Shown here piece by piece: positions 1-10,900 of a DNA stretch of 35,277 nucleotides. The notes under the pieces were generated by a model. It made no database searches. It was not told the DNA's origin and was given only the letters and a program-made list of their open reading frames with translations. Position 1 is the stretch's first letter. Every line of letters starts with the position of its first letter. The DNA is from a bacterium (lineage in GTDB: Bacteria > Margulisbacteria > Marinamargulisbacteria > JABIPA01), in NCBI GenBank assembly GCA_018698675.1, contig JABIPA010000040.1, forward strand, positions 1-35,277, given 5' to 3'. Position numbers and translations under genes: made by a program.

Positions 1-2505
1 AAAATAATCATATTCTTCAATATCTGTTATTTGTTCAATTTTAATTCCCAATGCTTCAATTTTTTCAAACGTTTTTCTAAGTTGAACGAGTTGATACTTT
101 GGAATTGTATTATGTTTTTCTGTCATGGGTTTGAAACAAATTAATGTTTCGATTAGCTTTCCATCTCTATCTCTAATTTTCACACCTAGGTCTGATTTAT
201 GATGAGATGTTTTATTAGGTTTTTTTGCGCCTCCAACTATTTCTACTTTTTCTTCATTGGTGTCATTTACAGAATTGTTATCAGAATCAGATAATTTTTT
301 AAGAGCATCTAGCAATACATTATAGTCTTTTATAGTGATATCTTTTTTTTCTATTAATTTTGTATATATATTGAATGTTCGTCTATGTAACTTAAAAATA
401 TGATTTGGTTTTTGTTCTGATATTACTATCTGCTTTTCTAGTTTATCTTTGGAAGCAGGGTTTGTTTCCGGTGCAGTTATTTTAATAGTCGAGGGTATAT
501 CGTCTTTTTTGTCTGATTCGGGGTGATGGGTATTGTTTTTTATTGCGGATGTATTATTTTGAATACTTTCAATTTTTGGTTCAATGGTGGTAGAAGGAGA
601 AATTAGTTTTTCAGAACATGGGTTTGGAACGTTGCTATATTCTACCGGTGATTTTGTTAACTCTGTTTGGATGGCGTTCTTTTTTTTCTTTTTTCGTTTT
701 TTCTTTGGTTTTTGAGCATCGATAGATGTGGTATCGCTTTCTTGATCAGTCAAGAAAAAAAGATCGATTACGTCTTCAATTGTTGGTGTTGATTGTTGGA
801 ACAAAGCGGATGATCGGTAGTCTACTAGAATGTCTTCAATTAAATTTTTAATTTGTAGAAAATGTTTGTTAACGCTATCGATATTTTCTGCCTGTTCAAG
901 CCTTTTGTCTACAATATTTTTAATTAAAGTTGCCATAGACACAATTGCCATTGGGTTACTTTCGACGATTAAAAACTTGAATAAGAAAAGGACGCTATCG
1001 TAAACGCTTTTAGGTTTGTTTTTAAGTTGGGTGTTTAGGTCGAAATGTTCTAATGTTTTTTCCAAGTTTTGTAATAGAGAGGGTAGTCGTTTACGTAATT
1101 TAACTAGATATATATCTTTTAATTCTTTATTTTCAATGCCAAGATACTTTAACACTATGTCTTTGAAAAATGATGAATGGTCGCAGTCGGGTAGCGTCAG
1201 AAATAATTTTTCTATTTGATTTAAGTCTTTTTCTTTTGGTTCATTTGTTTCCATAAACGTGGAGAAGGACGCAAATGCTTGTAGTCGTGTGTCATTTGTT
1301 GTGTAGAGAAATTCTTTTGATGGCGATTGGAAAAATGTAGTTGATTCCATTGGAATGAGAACATGGTAGGGACCTATGAATTGTTGCGTTAAGTTTCCAG
1401 TAATGGTTCCAAGATATAGGGATAAATTTGTTGTTGTTAATGTTATTAGGCTTAATTCTGAATATAGGTTTTTAAGATGGGGCACGTATTTAGCAAGTTT
1501 TTCCTGTTTGTCTAAAGAATCGACTAATTTTAGAACATCTTTTTTTACCTGGTTTAAAATGTTTTCAGCAGTTTCAAACCCATTTTTTTCGTGAGTTAAA
1601 GTTAATAATAAACCTTTTACCAAGTTGAACGTGCTGATTTGGATTCCAAATTTTATGATGAATGGATAAAGATTACCTTTTGTCTTTTTACATTTATTTA
1701 AAAAACTAACTAATTCTTTACCGTATTGTGATGGATTGGTTGATGATTCTTTAAATTGATTAAAGAAGGCAAATTCTTCGTGTTGATAACCTGATAAATT
1801 CCCGGATGTAGGAGTGGGTTTGAAAAACATATTTTCTTCAGATGTTATCGAAATGTATCTTTTTCTAATTGCAAACTCGGCTTGCCCAAGTAGCAATCTA
1901 ATTACGGAGCAGCAGGGTATTAAATATTCCTTTAAACCATCAATTTCTGATGAATCTGCGGTCGTTAATAGGTTTAATAATGTTGGAATTTCGGTGTAAA
2001 AGTCCTTTGCAAAGCTCATAGCTGTGTCGAAATTTATTTCTTCAGACGTTGGTCCATTTTGGATGGCATTGATTTTATTTTCTGATGAACACGGAATTAG
2101 TCCAATTGAATACGATTTATCTACATTAATTGTTTGAAGCGAACTGAAATGGTCATAAAATGCGGATGGCTTTTTTTTGCTGAGTAATGTTTTATCTAAT
2201 AGGTAATTTGCTAATATTTTGTGCATTGTATTTTTAAGTCCGGAAGAATTTTCAGTTGCGAAAACGTCTAAGTTTGAGGAAATGAAGTAGTTATTAGGAT
2301 TTAGATATTGTTGAGCTAAGAAAAGCGTAGTTTGTAATTGATTTTGTAACAAAGATTGCTTCGTGTCATCTGAATCTAAGGTCAACTCGGTAATCACATT
2401 CAGAGACATCGTTTCGTGGATCGAGTTGACAAGATTAATCACTCCCGTAGGTTCTGGAAATACTTGAAATTCTAAATTTACTTGAGATGATATTATTTTA
2501 TTCAT
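1..2505 (-). CDS. Large unrecognised protein, 3' end cut by the window edge
   Basis: The minus-strand frame starting at ATG 2505-2503 is open without a stop for 835 codons to base 1, so the C-terminus lies outside. I checked the whole frame triplet by triplet. The start is preceded by a weak TAGG about seven bases upstream. I do not recognise the family, and it does not share the N-terminal motifs of the three giant proteins upstream. Residues 1-570 look mostly alpha-helical. Residues about 590-690 are a polar, low-complexity linker containing a very basic run at 599-608 (K-P-K-K-K-R-K-K-K-K), which resembles a monopartite nuclear localisation signal but could equally bind nucleic acid or be plain linker. 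After the linker a more ordered segment rich in K, D and E begins. It lies 54 bases downstream of the preceding giant gene on the same strand and is probably in its operon. Function unknown. Confidence 0.85.
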   Translation of the reverse strand, partial: MNKIISSQVNLEFQVFPEPTGVINLVNSIHETMSLNVITELTLDSDDTKQSLLQNQLQTTLFLAQQYLNPNNYFISSNLDVFATENSSGLKNTMHKILANYLLDKTLLSKKKPSAFYDHFSSLQTINVDKSYSIGLIPCSSENKINAIQNGPTSEEINFDTAMSFAKDFYTEIPTLLNLLTTADSSEIDGLKEYLIPCCSVIRLLLGQAEFAIRKRYISITSEENMFFKPTPTSGNLSGYQHEEFAFFNQFKESSTNPSQYGKELVSFLNKCKKTKGNLYPFIIKFGIQISTFNLVKGLLLTLTHEKNGFETAENILNQVKKDVLKLVDSLDKQEKLAKYVPHLKNLYSELSLITLTTTNLSLYLGTITGNLTQQFIGPYHVLIPMESTTFFQSPSKEFLYTTNDTRLQAFASFSTFMETNEPKEKDLNQIEKLFLTLPDCDHSSFFKDIVLKYLGIENKELKDIYLVKLRKRLPSLLQNLEKTLEHFDLNTQLKNKPKSVYDSVLFLFKFLIVESNPMAIVSMATLIKNIVDKRLEQAENIDSVNKHFLQIKNLIEDILVDYRSSALFQQSTPTIEDVIDLFFLTDQESDTTSIDAQKPKKKRKKKKKNAIQTELTKSPVEYSNVPNPCSEKLISPSTTIEPKIESIQNNTSAIKNNTHHPESDKKDDIPSTIKITAPETNPASKDKLEKQIVISEQKPNHIFKLHRRTFNIYTKLIEKKDITIKDYNVLLDALKKLSDSDNNSVNDTNEEKVEIVGGAKKPNKTSHHKSDLGVKIRDRDGKLIETLICFKPMTEKHNTIPKYQLVQLRKTFEKIEALGIKIEQITDIEEYDYF

Positions 2506-2559
2506 AATAACCTATTATCGTGAATTTTTAAGGAAAATTTCAATTATTTGAATTTTATT

Positions 2560-5500
2560 TTATCTTTCTGAAGCCCTTTTTAAAAATCGAAAAGCATCTG
2601 GGGCAGATTCACGGCCCTTTTCAAAAACTAATCCGCATATTTCTTTTATTTTTGCTTTATATTTAGTGTATAACGATGGAAATTTAGCTTGAATTAATTT
2701 CCAAGCACTAATGTTATATATTGGGTGATTTTCTATTAAAAGTTTATGTAGAGTATTGAAATATTCAATAGGGGGTTGTGGCCCAAATGAGTTGCATATG
2801 AAATTTAGCAACATGTCTATATTTTTAGTTTTTGCTGATTCAATGGCAGCGAACAATAAATTCGCTCCTTCTTCTTCTATTTCTTTATTATCGGATTTTT
2901 TAATGTCATACGTTAAATTGAACCTACCTGCTTTTGGATATTTGTTTTCGTAAATTGGGCCAAATACGTCATATGAATCGCAATACATCGCCATCCATGA
3001 AATGGGTAAATAACGCGAGACTCTATTTGAAATATTGGTCTGGGAAATTCTAATTCCGTAGTTTAAGTCTAAATTATAAGAAACAAAAAATGACAATAGA
3101 TTTGATAAGACTTCTTTGTTTTTGATTCCACATATTGCGTAATAGATGGGTGCTCCGCTTTCTAATGGAATGTTAAATTCTCTAATAAAATTTTTATATT
3201 TTTCTAATGATTCAGAATTGGTGATTTTTAATGGAAGGAGGGTAGGCACTTTTTCAAATACACGCATTGGTTCATAGAATTCCAATGTGTCACTCCCAGT
3301 TATCGTTTCTGGAGGCATTCCATAATTTCTGCATATTCTACAAATTAGAAGAATATTTTCCCAATTGTTTAATTTAAATGCTTGGTTTAATAAAGTATCC
3401 GTATTTCTTGGATAGGTTTGGTCTGCAACAAATAGGTTGCCGATCGGAAAGCCTTCTTTTGTTAAAGACTGCTGTTCAAGCCATTTCAAATATTTGGTAG
3501 ATATACGAATAGCTTGTTCGGTGTCTGATTGTTGTAAGACATAAGAAATATGTTTGATGATAGGGTAGGTAAACGTAACGCATTCTTGCATATTTGGGTG
3601 GTCGAAAATATCGATTAATGAGAGACAAGAATTTGTGTCGAGATTTTGATAAAAGTAGGTGATTATTGGTTGGCCATCTTCGAATCTATTTAAGCTGATT
3701 GAGTAATCCATTAATAGGAACATCATATTTTTAATTTTTTTGCTTGTTTCTGGTGTTTTTTGTATGTGTTGTTGTAAGTTGAATAACATAAACACTAAAC
3801 CGACTGGGGTTTGTACAGAATTTTTATTTTTAGCTTTAATAAGTTTAAGAGACGGGTCTAATGGTTTTTCCATTTTTGATGTGATTAGACATGTTCCATC
3901 GATATGACTTTTTCTATGCTTTAATACAATCTTTAACGTTTCACTATTTAATGTTTGTAGAGCTAAAAATTCTAAAGGAGGGTCTCCATGTTTTGGATCG
4001 CTTAGGTTTGGACGAAGTCTTAACGTCTCTTTTAGAAATCGATTTTTTGAATTTGAGACTAGGTATTTACAAACATCATCTCCATTTGAATTTTTTTCGC
4101 TCCATAATCTTTCTGCAATGGATGTTTCTGTTAAATTAGTGATGGTCATATTTATTTCTTTAAAAAGGTCGCTATCGGTTTCATCGTCCAAATTTTCCGC
4201 TAGTGATATTAATAAAGGATTTTTATGCTGAAGAGAGCAGTAATAGTTTAATAAATATGAGAATGTATTTTCCGCGTTTTCAATGTGACCTTTTTCTTTG
4301 GCCTCTTCCCAAGTGGCTTTAATTAACTTTGGTAAAAAAGAATCATTTTTTTTGGATTGCTTAGAATGCTGGGAATATAGTGCTGTTATTAGTTTAACTT
4401 TTATTTCGTTATTTTCTAATTTCCAAATAAAGTCTGAGTATGTAGATACGTCGATACCAAGTTTCGAAGGGCATATTAAATTCATTTCGAGATTTGTGCA
4501 CTTATCCCAACAATATTTCCATGTTTCTTTGTCTGTTTCAGTTATAGATGTGTGTTTTTCTATTATCCTTTTTATCAATGTTTCTTTGTGAGAGGACAGA
4601 ACATTTTTATCAAGGCAGATGCCTATCCATTTTTCCATTTCGATAGGATTTGGTACGTTTACAAATACATTCCAAGCGGTTTCCAAGTTTTCAAATGTTG
4701 CTTTTAGGATGAGATGCTTTATATTTTCTATGTCTAAACTTAACAAGGGTAGAGTTGATGATATTTTTTCTAAATCGAGACCGGATTCTTTTGTCCAGAC
4801 GTTGATATGGTACCCCATATATTGATTGATACTATCATTTAAAATGGAACAATAATTTTCCCAATTTGAAACGGTTTCATCTGGACCTATTTTTAATTTT
4901 AGTAGGTTTTTACTTAATACAGAGTATGGAATATCTTCATCGTCGATATGTTGTTTTATAAATGATAATTTTGTAGATAAAGGTTCGTCTGAATTAAGAA
5001 TGAGTTCTAAAATTGATCGCTTTATTTTGGGGGTGCCGGTGCTAAAACATTTTTTTATTGTTGAATAGTCTTTTTTTGTGACAAGGGTTGATAATATTTC
5101 GGCGTTTCCTTGTATGGCACAGAACTCATAAAGAAAGTGTGATGTTTTCCAATTGATGGCAGATCGACTATCACATATTTTTAAAAAGATTGCGATTTGA
5201 TTTATTATTTTTGTTTGCATATGCTCGTTTTTAGATTCGTAAAATTGTATAAATACCTTTTTATGCTCAGGTAACGTAGAGACCTCGTTTAATGCTTTTT
5301 CTATTAAATACGAATCGATGATCCAAAGTCCGTCGCTATTTTTTGATTCTGACTGATATGACTCTGAAAGGATAAATAACCAACTTAGTTTTATCCGAAG
5401 AGACATTTGGCTTGATAATATTTGGTTTATCAAATTTGGGAATACTTTTTTATCGTCGTTGCTTTGAAGAATATCATTGGCTAATTGGATAGAAGGTAAT

Positions 5501-7998
5501 CGAGTTGTTTTTTCGGTATTATTTTTTATTAACCAATCAGGCCGTTTTGTAAATATGATGATACAGAGCTTAGATTTGTCTTGATTAGGCGCTCGTTTGT
5601 AACATTGCTTAAACGATTCGATATAACAAATATTATTAGGAACATACCTTTCTATATTTTTGGATAGAATATTTGTAATACACGAAGATGTTTCTGTTTC
5701 GTCAATTTTTTCCCAAAATATTGAATCACATAAAACTCCTGGGTTTGATTCAATATATGGAAGGATAATATCTAGAAATTCTGGCTGAGATAGTTCGTCA
5801 AAAATTTCCATTAGAGAGATGAATTCTATAACAGAATCAAAACTATTATACTTTGACTGTGCTATTTCTATTATTTTTAATTTAAGTTGTTGCAATGAAT
5901 TGTTAATTTCGTTGTTTTCTGATTTTTGCCATATTTGCTTCGTTAACCTTAATACATTTATTAAAATCCCTAATTCTTTATCCGCAGGGATGTCTTCATT
6001 TATTTCTAATAGAGTTGATTCAATTTGAGTGTCTAATGTGTCTTTTATTATACGAACGTATTTTTTTATCACAGTTTCGTCTGCGAGAAAGTCGAGATTG
6101 TTTTTCGAAACGATTTCTGAAAGAAATTTTGTGTTTGCTGGCATAAAAGGTAAATTCGAGCATCCACTTAATTGAAGTTCTATCATTTTTGATGCTGTTT
6201 TATTTGTGATTGATATTTTCGCGTCTGTTAAAAAATGTAGCCATGCCACATTGCCTCCAGGAAGAGTAAGTTGTTTTGCAAGTTGGATAAGGCTTTGTTG
6301 TGTATTTCCAGAAGCCTCTAAAAACGCGATAGACCATAATTTTCCGTTAAGTACGTTTTTTGCATAAGGTAGTGTTTCAATGTTTTGCATAAAAATAGTT
6401 AGAATATTTACAGTAAACTGAGAAAAGGATCTGGAGTTAAATAGTGGATTAGGTTCTAATGAATTTATCTTTTTTTTAAAATTTTCGATATCACTTTTTT
6501 CTTTGTGTGTAAGTTGTGTTGGCTCAAGTAAAATGTTGAGTAATTGGTTTACAACTATAGTTTCAAATTCATTGATATGAATACTTGATAATGTATCTCT
6601 CTTTTTATTGATTGCATCAAAAAGAGTTCTAAAATTTGATTCGGTGTATACGTTTGAATGGCCAGATAAAATTTTAAATTGATTTTTAATAAAATACTTA
6701 TAGTCCGTAACTTTTTGTTCTGATTTTGATAATTTTGCTTGTTGAGAAAAAGGCGCTTTTGTTGTGATATTGGGTATGTCGGATTGAATCATTGCGTCCA
6801 TTTCGATTTGTTCATCAAGTGAGACAATTAAACGTTGTTTTTGTTCGTGAGATAATTGTTTTGATTTGGAATTTATAAATTGAGTTAATACATCGATAAC
6901 TCTGTCACCGACTTGAGAATAGATAAATGAATCTAAATTATTTTTTTTCAACCTTGCCATTACATATCCCATACTTTCTAAGAATGGTTCTATTATGGTT
7001 TGAGAAAATAACGGGTCATCTATTAGATGAATGTTTGTTTTTTCTTTAGCGGTATTTTTTGAATCTTGTTGTGATTTTTGATAGTTTTTCCATAAGGCAT
7101 CTACTTGTCTAAATAGTGTTGTATGTAGGGCTGTTGATTTTAGTCCGTACGAACAATATGTGTTATGAAATGAGTTGATTACTAAACTATTCATTCTTTT
7201 TGTTAAGCTAAATCCCTTTTTTTCAGATTTCGGGACTCGAAACGTTAAATTCATACCTTCTGTTCCAGGGTGGTCTAATATTTTTTCTAAATATTGATAT
7301 AAAGCTATAGATGGAGATTCCAGAAAACTTCCTATTTTGACAGATTTAAAGTCATCTGAAACGGATATATATAGGGACTCCGCTATTGAACTTGCGTGGC
7401 GCGCTGGATTATAGGTTTCCGAATATATAATGGATAGTCCAATATCTATTGAGTTTTTTTCTTGTTTAAACGTTGATGCAAAATGACATCCTAATTTTTG
7501 TTTTATTTTTTTTGAGTGTACATTTTGATGGAAATCTTGATTGGATTTTTGCGAATATGGATTGTATGGATTAGCTCCCTGATTTGTACGTATTGTGGGA
7601 TCGTAATTTGGATTTTCAATTATCGTAGTAAAATCATTATGTTTGTTAAATCCAGCTGATTTTAAGGCATCCATTATTAAATCGGTATCTTTTTCGTTAG
7701 AAATTAAAATTAGATCGATGTCGCGTAGGCTTTTGTGCAGTGTACTTGCCAGCGAGTTTACAGATTCTGTTTGAATGCAATTAAAATTTGCTAGGACGCT
7801 ATAGACTGTACTACCAAAAATTCGACATTCTAAATGAATATCTTGTTTTAATAATGTATCCATTATGTTTTTAATTGATTCAAAAATTGGATGTTCTAAT
7901 AGTAAGCTTGCATTTGATGAAATATTGTTAATCCTTTGTTGAATTGCCTCATCAGACGTCCTATTTAAATAGGAAAATGAAATAAGTTTGTTTTTCAT
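2560..7998 (-). CDS. Giant nucleotidyltransferase-like / helical-repeat protein, paralog 1 (1812 aa)
   Basis: First of three tandem paralogs counted from the left. Residues 55-270 look like a divergent polymerase-beta-type nucleotidyltransferase head of the poly(A) polymerase/CCA-adding class: F-G-S at 61-63, D-I-D at 93-95, a candidate third acid D185, then an N-P-A-R-H segment near 197-201 and a D-H-P-G...F-R-V-P-K block at 242-257. The rest is a long alpha-helical body with paralog-conserved blocks (R-P-D-W-L-I-K-N at 819-826, P-G-V-L-C-D near 753). Near the C-terminus are ankyrin-like helix pairs at about 1615-1645 and 1711-1735, flanking the conserved S-W-M-A-M-Y...G-P-I-Y-E block. No signal peptide or membrane span is evident. 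The start overlaps the stop of the upstream paralog by four bases (ATGA), implying translational coupling. Catalysis is inferred from motifs only; the enzyme's substrate is unknown. Confidence 0.9.
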   Translation of the reverse strand: MKNKLISFSYLNRTSDEAIQQRINNISSNASLLLEHPIFESIKNIMDTLLKQDIHLECRIFGSTVYSVLANFNCIQTESVNSLASTLHKSLRDIDLILISNEKDTDLIMDALKSAGFNKHNDFTTIIENPNYDPTIRTNQGANPYNPYSQKSNQDFHQNVHSKKIKQKLGCHFASTFKQEKNSIDIGLSIIYSETYNPARHASSIAESLYISVSDDFKSVKIGSFLESPSIALYQYLEKILDHPGTEGMNLTFRVPKSEKKGFSLTKRMNSLVINSFHNTYCSYGLKSTALHTTLFRQVDALWKNYQKSQQDSKNTAKEKTNIHLIDDPLFSQTIIEPFLESMGYVMARLKKNNLDSFIYSQVGDRVIDVLTQFINSKSKQLSHEQKQRLIVSLDEQIEMDAMIQSDIPNITTKAPFSQQAKLSKSEQKVTDYKYFIKNQFKILSGHSNVYTESNFRTLFDAINKKRDTLSSIHINEFETIVVNQLLNILLEPTQLTHKEKSDIENFKKKINSLEPNPLFNSRSFSQFTVNILTIFMQNIETLPYAKNVLNGKLWSIAFLEASGNTQQSLIQLAKQLTLPGGNVAWLHFLTDAKISITNKTASKMIELQLSGCSNLPFMPANTKFLSEIVSKNNLDFLADETVIKKYVRIIKDTLDTQIESTLLEINEDIPADKELGILINVLRLTKQIWQKSENNEINNSLQQLKLKIIEIAQSKYNSFDSVIEFISLMEIFDELSQPEFLDIILPYIESNPGVLCDSIFWEKIDETETSSCITNILSKNIERYVPNNICYIESFKQCYKRAPNQDKSKLCIIIFTKRPDWLIKNNTEKTTRLPSIQLANDILQSNDDKKVFPNLINQILSSQMSLRIKLSWLFILSESYQSESKNSDGLWIIDSYLIEKALNEVSTLPEHKKVFIQFYESKNEHMQTKIINQIAIFLKICDSRSAINWKTSHFLYEFCAIQGNAEILSTLVTKKDYSTIKKCFSTGTPKIKRSILELILNSDEPLSTKLSFIKQHIDDEDIPYSVLSKNLLKLKIGPDETVSNWENYCSILNDSINQYMGYHINVWTKESGLDLEKISSTLPLLSLDIENIKHLILKATFENLETAWNVFVNVPNPIEMEKWIGICLDKNVLSSHKETLIKRIIEKHTSITETDKETWKYCWDKCTNLEMNLICPSKLGIDVSTYSDFIWKLENNEIKVKLITALYSQHSKQSKKNDSFLPKLIKATWEEAKEKGHIENAENTFSYLLNYYCSLQHKNPLLISLAENLDDETDSDLFKEINMTITNLTETSIAERLWSEKNSNGDDVCKYLVSNSKNRFLKETLRLRPNLSDPKHGDPPLEFLALQTLNSETLKIVLKHRKSHIDGTCLITSKMEKPLDPSLKLIKAKNKNSVQTPVGLVFMLFNLQQHIQKTPETSKKIKNMMFLLMDYSISLNRFEDGQPIITYFYQNLDTNSCLSLIDIFDHPNMQECVTFTYPIIKHISYVLQQSDTEQAIRISTKYLKWLEQQSLTKEGFPIGNLFVADQTYPRNTDTLLNQAFKLNNWENILLICRICRNYGMPPETITGSDTLEFYEPMRVFEKVPTLLPLKITNSESLEKYKNFIREFNIPLESGAPIYYAICGIKNKEVLSNLLSFFVSYNLDLNYGIRISQTNISNRVSRYLPISWMAMYCDSYDVFGPIYENKYPKAGRFNLTYDIKKSDNKEIEEEGANLLFAAIESAKTKNIDMLLNFICNSFGPQPPIEYFNTLHKLLIENHPIYNISAWKLIQAKFPSLYTKYKAKIKEICGLVFEKGRESAPDAFRFLKRASER

Positions 7999-10900
7999 AT
8001 CTCTATTTCTTCCATATCGTCGAGTAATGTACCAAATTTAAGCTTTGCTATGATTGAAGTGGTTGAACATAGTGTGTCGATGGGTTCATGATACTTATCG
8101 AAAATGTCTTTGTGATTTGACGCTATTAATTCCCAAGCAAACCTATTGTGGATGGGGTCAGGTTCCGAAAAAAGTTTTTTGAAAGGTAAAACATTTCCTT
8201 CTAAGTCAGAAGGGTCTAATGAAATCATATGATTTAATATTGCTTCGATAGCAGATCTATTACTTGACTCAAGTGCCGCGAAAATTAAATTTATTCCGTC
8301 CCTTTTAATATCCGCGTATGGATCTGCACTACTAAGTATATTGTCATTTAAGTTAAATCTGCCTTTTTCTGGATATTGTTGTTCGTAAATAGGTCCGAAT
8401 ATGTCATAGTTTCCAGAATACATAGCCATCCAAGCTGCCGAGACATATCTAGGTATATTTACTCCTTTTCTTGTATACCATGCTTTAGAAGCCGTATTTA
8501 GGGCTGCTCCTTTACTAATTAAATATAAAAGAAGTTCTTCTAAAATTGCGGAATTATTTTTGTTAGATACGACGTATAAGATTGGCGGGGAAATGTTCAA
8601 TGAAATATCAAATTCTTCTACAAATTGTTTGTAGTAGGTTAGAGATTCTTGATCGACGACTTTCATAGCCAGCACATTATGCAATTTATCAGTGACTTCA
8701 ATGGGTTCTAAAAAGTTTAGTGTTCCGACTGTTTCAATTAGCTGTATCTCTTTTTTTGCACTTTTGTAAATTCGGCATAGCCTAAATATATTTTCCCAGT
8801 CATTATTCGTTACAAATTTGTTTATTAATTTATCATTTTTTACACATGTTGTTTGAAACTTAAGCAGATTTTGGATGGCTCGAATTCCTAGTTTGGATGT
8901 TTTATTTTGTTCAAGCCAAATCAAAAAATGATTAACTATCGTTTGCTGATGTTTTGAAATATTTGTTCGAAATGTTATGAAAAAGTCTTCTATAAAAAGA
9001 AGATGAAAATCGACACATTTTTCAAGGTTTGGGTGCTCGAGTACGTGGTTTAATGTTAGTCTGTTTTTTGTATCTTCAAAATTTTGATAAAAATATTGAA
9101 TTCCAGCTTTATGAGTATCAGAAATATCTAAATTGATATCATGATTCATAAGAACATTTAACATGGCAACTACTTTTTCTAAATTTTTGGAATTGGTACT
9201 TAATCGTCTGTGAATTTCAAATAATAGTGCGATGGGTCCGATCAGAGTACTCATTGTATTCTGTTTGGATTTTAGTTTATTACGGTCTTCAATGGATGTG
9301 AGGAATTTTGGGTCATAGGGAAGAAGATATTCTAATTTTGGATTTCCGTTTTCTAAAACTATGTCTAGTATTCTTGGATCTAAGGTAGAGATCGCCATGA
9401 ATACTTTATGCGTATCAATTGTTTTATTTTTTTTATAGTCCGACAAAAAATGAATGAATGAAATTCCTAAAAACGTATGTTTTTTTTGAGAAATAAGGAT
9501 ATCAATTACATCGAGGTTTTCTGTGTTTTTATTGTTCCAATCATCGTCTGTAAGCGGGTTTTCTTGCAACTTGTATAGATAGGTAATAATTTCTTTAAAT
9601 AAAATAGATTCAGTCGTGTCATTTAACTGTTCACTTAAAGTTATTAGGATGGGTGATTTATTTGATTGATCGGAGAAATGTTTTAAAAAATAGGAAAATG
9701 TTTCACACTGTTTTTCAAAAATTTCGTCCTTGTGTTCTAGCCACATTTTTTGAATAACTCGGACGTTTATATTACCCGCTTTTATTGAGGAAATATTTTT
9801 AGAAAGTAGCTTTATTTTTAGAGGTGTATTTTCTAAATTCCAAATAAACGAAGAGTATAGGGATGGTTCTAATTTATTTGATGCGAGTTCAAAAGTTTCG
9901 ATTTGAGAGTCTTTACATTGGTCCCAGCATTCATTCCAGATAGTTTCTGTTTTAGGGTTTAAATCCTTTTGTACCGTAATCAATGATGCTATGAAATGAC
10001 TTTTTACATTGATTGGGGTTTTTGATGAAAGGATCATTTCTGTCCAAACGTTTACGTCTTCTCGACTATTTTTCATTACGAAGTGATTCCATAGTGAGGT
10101 AAATGTTTTGAGAGTAAGATGTTGAATTAAATAAGGAATGTCGTTAATCGATAAACCGCAGGTTTCGAGCATAATCGAAATATTATCAAATACGTTATCG
10201 CTTGATTCGTCATGGTTTTTCGAACTATCTGGGACAATTTCTTTTACTGACAAATTCAAAAGGCATAAATATGATTCAAATATTATGGAATCTATTGTCA
10301 TCGGGATTTCTAGTTTCAGTATGTGACTTAAGTATAGAGTTGTGTCGATGATTGCTTTAATCGATTCTTTTTTTAGGAAATTTAGTTTTTCAGGGAAAGG
10401 CAATTCAGAATTACATACAGCATTAAAAATAGTAGTGTGGAATGTATTATCTTTTCCATGAATGCATTCCATTAACAGGTGAGATTTTTTTTTATTTATA
10501 ATTTCGGAAAGGCAAAATTTATCTCCATTCAAAGCGCAGAATTTAAATAAATTGGATACTGTATGGAAACCGATGGCATTTAATTCGGTAAGTTTTTTTA
10601 AATATTCGCTAATCTGAATGACTATTATTTCTTGTTGTTCGGAGTTTTTTGACTCAAAAGATGTCATAAATGCTTGATCAATGTGTTTGGTACCAGATAA
10701 ACGTATGAGGAATGCTTTTATCTCTTCTCGGGATCTCGAATCTATAACAGTGTCTACTTTAGACGATGATTCATATAAATGAGAAAGATTAAATATCCAT
10801 GTAAACTTGATTCCGTCGATATAGTCAGTCGTCAGTATTTTTGGGAGTATTTTAGGGAAGTTTTTTCTATGGAACCCCGAATTAATTATGTCTTTAGCCA

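Noticed and set aside
1-2505. Truncated gene as a fourth paralog of the giants
   Set aside because: It lacks the F-G-S and D-x-D head and the shared mid-protein blocks; only strand, spacing and size are similar.
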